64,000 nucleotides of DNA from an uncultured Prevotellaceae bacterium (GTDB taxonomy: Bacteria > Bacteroidota > Bacteroidia > Bacteroidales > Bacteroidaceae): contig CACZMV010000001.1 of NCBI GenBank assembly GCA_902782305.1, positions 79,833-143,832 on the forward strand, in the 5' to 3' direction. Positions 59,745 to 64,000 of the stretch are shown here, one piece after another (the first letter of the stretch is position 1; each line of letters starts with the position of its first letter). Both the position numbers and the translations under genes were made by a program. The notes beneath the pieces are model-generated. The model was not told the DNA's origin. It worked only from the letters and a program-made list of their open reading frames with translations, and made no database searches.

Positions 59745-60295
59745 TAGTAATACAAAAGATAGCTTTAATAGCATCATTACTGACATTAGGCTTTACCCCG
59801 TTGCACGCCCAAAGTGTGCAACGAGGTAAAGCTACGTTTTATTCCAAAAAAGCCACTGGCACACGAACAGCCAATGGCGAACGGTTGCATCACGACAGTC
59901 TGACGTGTGCACACCGCACCTACCCTTTTGGCACCATGCTACGAGTGTATAACCCTGTCAATGGGAAAAGCGTGATAGTCAGGGTGACGGATCGTGGACC
60001 TTTTATCCGCGGACGTATTATTGACTTATCATGGAGGGCCGCCAAAGAACTGGACATCATCTCAGCAGGGGTAGCTATGGTTATCGTCCATAAACTGGAT
60101 ACTTTCATTGTTCCTTTCCAAGCTACCGACAAGATAGAAATGCCAGAACTGGAACTGGAAACCAACGAAGGTGCGCCAGCTCTTGTTCCGTTCTGGAAAG
60201 AAATGAAAGAGGCCCAAATGAAAGCTCAAAGGGCTGCTGAGAATACAAAAAAGCGGAAGACTAATGCTTCCGCGTCTGGAGGGAAAACTCCTTGA
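59741..60295 (+). CDS. rlpA: RlpA-like septal ring lytic transglycosylase (double-psi beta-barrel)
   Basis: This 184-residue protein has a signal peptide (1-23). The RlpA barrel (about 25-118) shows [19 protein letters not shown], the [18 protein letters not shown] core and [23 protein letters not shown], with the conserved Asp of the D-R-G-P motif. RlpA cleaves denuded glycan strands at division septa. There is no SPOR domain; the tail is a lysine/alanine-rich stretch. The ATG overlaps the gdhA stop, so it may be translated by coupling. Its last 35 bases overlap the end of the convergent glycine-zipper gene. Confidence 0.88.
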   Translation: MIVIQKIALIASLLTLGFTPLHAQSVQRGKATFYSKKATGTRTANGERLHHDSLTCAHRTYPFGTMLRVYNPVNGKSVIVRVTDRGPFIRGRIIDLSWRAAKELDIISAGVAMVIVHKLDTFIVPFQATDKIEMPELELETNEGAPALVPFWKEMKEAQMKAQRAAENTKKRKTNASASGGKTP

Positions 60296-61100
60296 ACTGT
60301 GATGTTATCTCATTGTTACCTTGTGCCACACCCACACGGATGATAGCTTGACCATCCTTTAGCTTCTTGTCAGCCAGAATAGTAGCAGTATAACGAACGC
60401 CGCTATTGGGAGCTATGCTCTCGACATGAAGATTAGGCGAGATATGGATATGCTTGTTGCCAGACACATCGAATACAGTAGGCTGGACATCATATAAGGT
60501 AACGGAAGACCGATTCATGATTTCGAAGGTGATACGACACTCCTCGCCTGCTCGGATGACACCATCGTGGTCAGCATCTATAAAACGAGCATTGCGGATT
60601 TCAATTAAAGAGTTATACTTGATACTATAACCAGGTTCTGCAGGATGCTTAGTCGGGTCGTAAGTGCTTGGCACAGCAGCCGTATACCCACCTTGTCCAT
60701 TGCGTGGACCAGCACCATCGAAACTGATGCGGTCGTCACCGCTGTTGGTGGCATCAAAGCCACTATCATCGCTATATCCTCCCTGCTGCTGATAGGAGTA
60801 GTCATCATTGTCATACTGGCGCCTGCTACGGCGCTGAGTACGCTGTTGCTTATATTCCTCGTATTTTTGTTGCTCCTTCTGGTCGGCTGCAGAACCGATA
60901 GCAGCACCAACAATGGCACCACCAGCCATTCCGACTATAGTACCCACGTCATGACCACGCCAACCACCGGAAATACCTCCAATGGCAGAACCTAAGATAG
61001 AGCCGAAAGCAGCACCTGTTGCAGCCCCTTCGCCTGTATAAGTGCCACAGCTACTCATCAACACGCCACCGATGATCCATGTCAACATACCTTTCTTCAT
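60261..61100 (-). CDS. Glycine-zipper lipoprotein of unknown function, 279 aa
   Basis: A lipobox ([10 protein letters not shown]18) is followed by a glycine-zipper membrane-inserting region (about 24-72, repeated GAAxGxxxG such as [14 protein letters not shown] and [11 protein letters not shown]). A charged, Q/R/Y-rich linker spans about 75-150. A C-terminal beta-sandwich (about 160-275, [31 protein letters not shown]) looks like a CARDB-like or adhesion-type fold. It is probably an outer-membrane or envelope-stress lipoprotein. It is convergent with rlpA and overlaps it by 35 bases. No clear function. Confidence 0.75.
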   Translation of the reverse strand: MKKGMLTWIIGGVLMSSCGTYTGEGAATGAAFGSILGSAIGGISGGWRGHDVGTIVGMAGGAIVGAAIGSAADQKEQQKYEEYKQQRTQRRSRRQYDNDDYSYQQQGGYSDDSGFDATNSGDDRISFDGAGPRNGQGGYTAAVPSTYDPTKHPAEPGYSIKYNSLIEIRNARFIDADHDGVIRAGEECRITFEIMNRSSVTLYDVQPTVFDVSGNKHIHISPNLHVESIAPNSGVRYTATILADKKLKDGQAIIRVGVAQGNNEITSQFKEFSLQTRKH

Positions 61101-61128
61101 AACGCAATCTGTTTAAAGTTTCACGGTG

Positions 61129-61136
61129 CAAAGATA
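61129..61136 (-). promoter_or_regulatory. -7 box for the glycine-zipper gene
   Basis: Minus strand TATCTTTG, 29 bases before the ATG. Confidence 0.55.
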
Positions 61137-61198
61137 AACATTATCAAGCATACGTCAAGAGGATTTTCCCGAAAAGATAAAAGGGAAATCCCTATTTG

Positions 61199-61237
61199 AG
61201 AAAAAACAAGTGGGGCATTGCTTTAGCAACACCCCAC
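61199..61237 (-). terminator. Terminator of the ribosomal protein operon
   Basis: A 12-bp stem (61210-61221 with 61226-61237, two G-T pairs) with a 4-base loop is followed on the minus strand by TTGTTTTTTCTC, just past the rplQ stop. Confidence 0.9.
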
Positions 61238-61261
61238 CGCATTAGGTTTTCAATCGAAATA

Positions 61262-61765
61262 TTACTCAGCCTTAGCCTCTTCAGCAGCAGCTTCCTCAGT
61301 CTTAGGAGCCTCCTCAACGGGAGCCTCAGCAGCCTCAGCCTTAGGAGCAGCAGACTTGCGTGAACGACGAGTCTTCTTCTCTGCCTTTGGAGTCTTGAGC
61401 ATGTTCTCATCAAAGTCAACGAGCTCGATGAATGCAATATCAGCAGCATCGCCCTGACGGCTACCGAGCTTAATGATGCGGGTGTAACCACCGGGGCGGT
61501 CACCTACCTTCTGGGCTACAGTTCCGAAAAGCTCCTTCAGAGCCTCCTTGTTCTGCAGATAGCTGAATACTACACGACGGCTGTTAGTGCTGTCGTCCTT
61601 AGAGCGCGTGATGAGGGGCTCTACATATTTCTTAAGTGCCTTTGCCTTGGCGAGAGTCGTAGTGATTCTTTTGTGCATGATCAGTGAAATGGCCATGTTG
61701 GCAAGCATAGCACGACGGTGATCAGCAGTACGGCTCAAATGATTGAATTTCTTTCCGTGTCTCAT
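61262..61765 (-). CDS. rplQ: 50S ribosomal protein L17
   Basis: This is a 167-residue protein. The conserved L17 core (about 1-118) starts [20 protein letters not shown] and includes [20 protein letters not shown] and [25 protein letters not shown]. As is usual in Bacteroidota it has a long C-terminal tail, here rich in A, E and K (about 125-167). It is the last gene of the alpha operon, between rpoA and a strong terminator. It appears intact, unlike rpoA and rpsD upstream. Confidence 0.97.
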   Translation of the reverse strand: MRHGKKFNHLSRTADHRRAMLANMAISLIMHKRITTTLAKAKALKKYVEPLITRSKDDSTNSRRVVFSYLQNKEALKELFGTVAQKVGDRPGGYTRIIKLGSRQGDAADIAFIELVDFDENMLKTPKAEKKTRRSRKSAAPKAEAAEAPVEEAPKTEEAAAEEAKAE

Positions 61766-61817
61766 TTTTCGTTCTTTCTTTAAGAGGACTTAGGATCGCG
61801 CCTTCTTCCAGGTCGTT

Positions 61818-62678
61818 TTACTCCTTGTCCAGTTTATACTTTGAAATATCGGTTCCAAACGACAGATTCAGACTCTCGAGCAAATCATCAAGCTCAGTGA
61901 GCGATTTCTTACCGAAGTTACGGAACTTGAGGAGGTCGGTCTTGTTGTACTGTACGAGATCGCCAAGGGTCTCTACATCAGCAGCTTTCAGACAGTTCAG
62001 TGCACGGACAGAGAGGTTCATGTCAACCAACTTGGTCTTCAGCAACTGACGCATGTGCAGTACTTCCTCATCGAACTCCTGGTTGCCCTCAGCATCATTG
62101 TTCTCCAACGTGATCTTCTCGTCTGAGAAGAGCATGAAGTGGTAGATCAAGATCTTAGCGGCTTCCTTCAAGGCGTCCTTCGGGTGAATGGAACCATCCG
62201 TAGTTACTTCCAGCACGAGCTTATCGTAGTCGGTCTTCTGCTCAACACGATAGGGCTCAACGCTGTACTTAACGTTGCGGATTGGGGTGTAGATTGAGTC
62301 TATAGCTATCACATTGACATCGGTACAGAACTCGCGATTCTCATCAGCGGGTACATAACCACGTCCTTTGTTAATAGTAAGATCAATCTGCATCGAAGCT
62401 TTGGAATCTAAATGACAAATCACCAATTCGGGATTTAACACTTCAAATCCAGTCAGATACTTGCCTATATCACCGGCTTTAAACTCGGTAGAATTCTCGA
62501 CAGTGATGGAGACTTTCTCGTTCTCGCCCTCAAGTGATGAAAGAAGAATGCGGCGCAGGGCATTACCAATGGTAACACCGAAACCGGGCTCCAAAGGACG
62601 GAATTCAAACTTGCCGACCTTGTCAGAAGCCTCCAACATTACGACTTTATCAGGTTTTTGAAATGCTAATATCGCCAT
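61818..62678 (-). CDS. rpoA: RNA polymerase alpha subunit with an internal in-frame gap of ~44 codons
   Basis: At 286 residues it is about 44 short of the ~330 usual in Bacteroidota. The start ([11 protein letters not shown]...[13 protein letters not shown], 1-51) and everything from [12 protein letters not shown] (52) to the end (C-terminal domain with [16 protein letters not shown]) match RpoA closely. The segment normally between them, including the conserved helix and strands of alpha-NTD domain 2 (roughly family residues 52-95), is missing. The join lies near 62525. The frame is kept. Alpha is essential for polymerase assembly, so this is either a sequence error or a very unusual protein. 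The gene lies 4 bases after rpsD. Confidence 0.9.
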   Translation of the reverse strand: MAILAFQKPDKVVMLEASDKVGKFEFRPLEPGFGVTIGNALRRILLSSLEGENEKVSITVENSTEFKAGDIGKYLTGFEVLNPELVICHLDSKASMQIDLTINKGRGYVPADENREFCTDVNVIAIDSIYTPIRNVKYSVEPYRVEQKTDYDKLVLEVTTDGSIHPKDALKEAAKILIYHFMLFSDEKITLENNDAEGNQEFDEEVLHMRQLLKTKLVDMNLSVRALNCLKAADVETLGDLVQYNKTDLLKFRNFGKKSLTELDDLLESLNLSFGTDISKYKLDKE

Positions 62679-62682
62679 TAAT

Positions 62683-63243
62683 TTAAATGATTTTAGTTCT
62701 TAGAGTACAACTCAACGATTGACTGTCAGCGCGCTCCGGCATGTGCAGGAACTTACCGCTCTTTGTCTGCTCTTCCCACTCAATCCAGGGATACTTGCTG
62801 TGATTGAAACCAGCAAGGGCAGCCTCGATAACCTCGAGAGACTTAGCCTTCTCACGAACACCAACAATCATGCCGGGCTTAACCTGGAATGAAGGAATGT
62901 TGACAACTTTTCCGTCAACAATAATATGCTTGTGGCTAACCAACTGACGAGCAGCAGCACGTGTAGGTGCAAGACCCAAACGGAATACTACATTGTCAAG
63001 ACGGCTCTCAAGCAACTGGAGCAGCACCTCACCGGTGATACCCTCAGCCTTAGCTGCCTTCTCGAAAAGGTTACGGAACTGGCGCTCAAGAACACCATAG
63101 GTGTACTTAGCCTTCTGCTTCTCTGCCAACATGACAGCATACTCCGACTGCTTGCGGCGACGGTTGTTGCCATGCTGTCCAGGAGGGAAGTTTCTCCTAG
63201 ACAAAACTTTGTCCGGGCCGAAGATGGCTTCTCCAAATATTGT
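62683..63243 (-). CDS. rpsD: 30S ribosomal protein S4, damaged at both ends
   Basis: The core is clearly S4: from [24 protein letters not shown] (63240 down), through [22 protein letters not shown] and the S4 RNA-binding domain [26 protein letters not shown], to [14 protein letters not shown]. But no ATG opens the frame: a TAG sits at 63244-63246, and the only start in frame is a TTG at 63204, 12 codons too late. The normal first ~14 codons are replaced by a TCTAGA array, whose other frame still encodes KSR and RISRQ pieces resembling KSRIAR. At the 3' end a deletion of about 22 bases after ERAD shifts the frame; the usual SIVELYSKN ending survives in the next frame. Pseudogene or assembly error. 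Confidence 0.85.
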   Translation of the reverse strand, partial: TIFGEAIFGPDKVLSRRNFPPGQHGNNRRRKQSEYAVMLAEKQKAKYTYGVLERQFRNLFEKAAKAEGITGEVLLQLLESRLDNVVFRLGLAPTRAAARQLVSHKHIIVDGKVVNIPSFQVKPGMIVGVREKAKSLEVIEAALAGFNHSKYPWIEWEEQTKSGKFLHMPERADSQSLSCTLRTKII

Positions 63244-63275
63244 CTAGATATTCTAGAAGCTCTAGATTTTCTAGA
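63243..63275. repeat. Four TCTAGA units at exact 9-bp period between rpsK and rpsD
   Basis: TCTAGA starts at 63243, 63252, 63261 and 63270, separated by three variable bases. The array occupies the place of the rpsD ribosome binding site and start codon. Confidence 0.9.
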
Positions 63276-63277
63276 AA

Positions 63278-63667
63278 TTAAACACGACGACGCTTTGGAG
63301 GACGACAGCCATTGTGTGGCAGTGGCGTAACGTCTACAATCTCAACGACCTCGATACCAGCACCATGGACGGCACGGATAGCTGACTCACGACCGTTACC
63401 GGGACCCTTTACATAAGCCTTTACCTTACGCAGACCCAGATCAAAAGCGACCTTTGCGCAATCCTCTGCAGCCATCTGGGCAGCATAAGGAGTGTTCTTC
63501 TTAGAACCACGGAAGCCCATCTTACCGGCAGAAGACCAAGAAATAATCTGACCCTCGTCGTTTGCGAGTGATACAATAATATTATTGAAAGAACTGTGTA
63601 CGTGCAGCTGACCGATAGCGGTAACCTTCACGTTTCTCTTCTTTGAAGTGACTGTTTTCTTTGCCAT
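63278..63667 (-). CDS. rpsK: 30S ribosomal protein S11
   Basis: This 129-residue protein is full length. Signatures include [18 protein letters not shown] near 22, [20 protein letters not shown] near 45 and the C-terminal [18 protein letters not shown]. It binds the 30S platform near the 3' end of 16S rRNA. It lies between rpsM (32 bases upstream) and the abnormal rpsD. No defect is seen, which makes the damage next door more puzzling. Confidence 0.98.
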   Translation of the reverse strand: MAKKTVTSKKRNVKVTAIGQLHVHSSFNNIIVSLANDEGQIISWSSAGKMGFRGSKKNTPYAAQMAAEDCAKVAFDLGLRKVKAYVKGPGNGRESAIRAVHGAGIEVVEIVDVTPLPHNGCRPPKRRRV

Positions 63668-63699
63668 AATTCTTAATCCTTAAATTGTTAAACTAAAAA

Positions 63700-64000
63700 T
63701 TACTTCGTGGCCTTCTTCTTGTTTGCAACAGTCTTCTTCTTACCCTTACGTGTACGAGCATTATTCTTTGTGCTCTGACCACGAACGGGCAGACCGTTAC
63801 GATGACGGACTCCACGATAGCAACCAATATCCATCAGTCGCTTGATGTTCAACTGGATCTCACTACGGAGATCACCTTCTACTTTGAATTCAGCGCCGAT
63901 GATTTCACGGATCTTGGCAGCCTGGTCGTCACTCCATTCGTTGACTTTCAGGTCGCGGCTCACGCCGGCCTTGTCCAAAATCTTTGCTGAACTACTTCGA
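63700..64000 (-). CDS. rpsM: 30S ribosomal protein S13, 5' end beyond the window
   Basis: The frame runs to the right edge: upstream of the first internal ATG it continues as [13 protein letters not shown], the usual S13 sequence, so the gene starts outside the window. The visible part (about 100 residues) includes [45 protein letters not shown] and a lysine-rich tail. S13 sits in the 30S head and contacts the 50S subunit and tRNA. It is the first visible gene of the leftward rpsM-rpsK-rpsD-rpoA-rplQ operon. Confidence 0.97.
   Translation of the reverse strand, partial: RSSSAKILDKAGVSRDLKVNEWSDDQAAKIREIIGAEFKVEGDLRSEIQLNIKRLMDIGCYRGVRHRNGLPVRGQSTKNNARTRKGKKKTVANKKKATK

Noticed and set aside
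63243-63275. TCTAGA array as a CRISPR or phage attachment site
   Set aside because: Units are 6 bases with 3-base gaps, far too short for CRISPR, and no integrase or flanking duplication is present.
63979-64000. Apparent truncation of rpsM at its first ATG in the window (63978)
   Set aside because: The frame continues with normal S13 residues to the edge; the gene simply starts outside the window.
1-64000. tRNA, rRNA or CRISPR loci
   Set aside because: No cloverleaf-like sequences, rRNA segments or regular spacer arrays were seen on reading both strands by eye; a tRNAscan or Rfam search would be decisive.

Overview
The window looks like a chromosomal stretch from a plant-polysaccharide-degrading member of the Bacteroidota, most likely Prevotella or a close relative. 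This rests on protein similarity recalled from memory, on two SusC/SusD pairs, on promoters of the Bacteroidota type (TTTG / TAnnTTTG) and on scarce Shine-Dalgarno sequences. I could not run database searches.

Layout. (1) 1-9.1 kb is housekeeping: the end of recG, an M23/LysM endopeptidase, a leftward run hpt-adk-obg-pgeF-M23 lipoprotein, the NAD(P)HX repair gene nnr, class II aldolase and an aquaporin. (2) 9.2-39.7 kb is a large polysaccharide utilization locus. Its leftward arm (CE7 esterase, GH26 mannanase, GH130 mannosylglucose phosphorylase, mannobiose/cellobiose 2-epimerase, GH36 alpha-galactosidase, phosphomannose isomerase, GH2, then a separate GH43) is a nearly complete route from acetylated galacto(gluco)mannan to fructose-6-phosphate. 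Its rightward arm holds SusC, SusD, a surface glycan-binding lipoprotein, a BACON-GH5 and a fused GH26-GH5 enzyme. A second leftward unit carries an SGNH esterase, an AraC regulator and a GH5_7-like mannanase. An IS1595-type transposon of 2952 bp with three passenger genes, perfect 26-bp terminal repeats and an 8-bp target duplication sits between the SusC promoter and the susC start codon.

(3) 39.9-55.0 kb is a second locus: a hydrolase, a membrane-spanning propeller-AraC regulator without a kinase, two GH5 enzymes, SusC, SusD, a surface protein with a duplicated C-terminal domain, and a GH3 beta-glucosidase. It is probably aimed at beta-glucan or glucomannan. Three copies of a 12-bp motif at exact 22-bp spacing lie between the regulator and its first GH5 gene and look like its operator.

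(4) 55-61 kb holds an unusual PEP-synthase-like protein with receiver-like domains, NADP-type glutamate dehydrogenase, RlpA and a glycine-zipper lipoprotein. (5) 61.2-64 kb is the end of the ribosomal protein operon (rpsM-rpsK-rpsD-rpoA-rplQ, leftward). Here rpoA lacks about 44 codons inside the alpha N-terminal domain, and rpsD is damaged at both ends and has a 9-bp-period TCTAGA array where its start should be. Either the assembly is wrong here or this is a striking biological anomaly.

No rRNA, tRNA or CRISPR array was seen.
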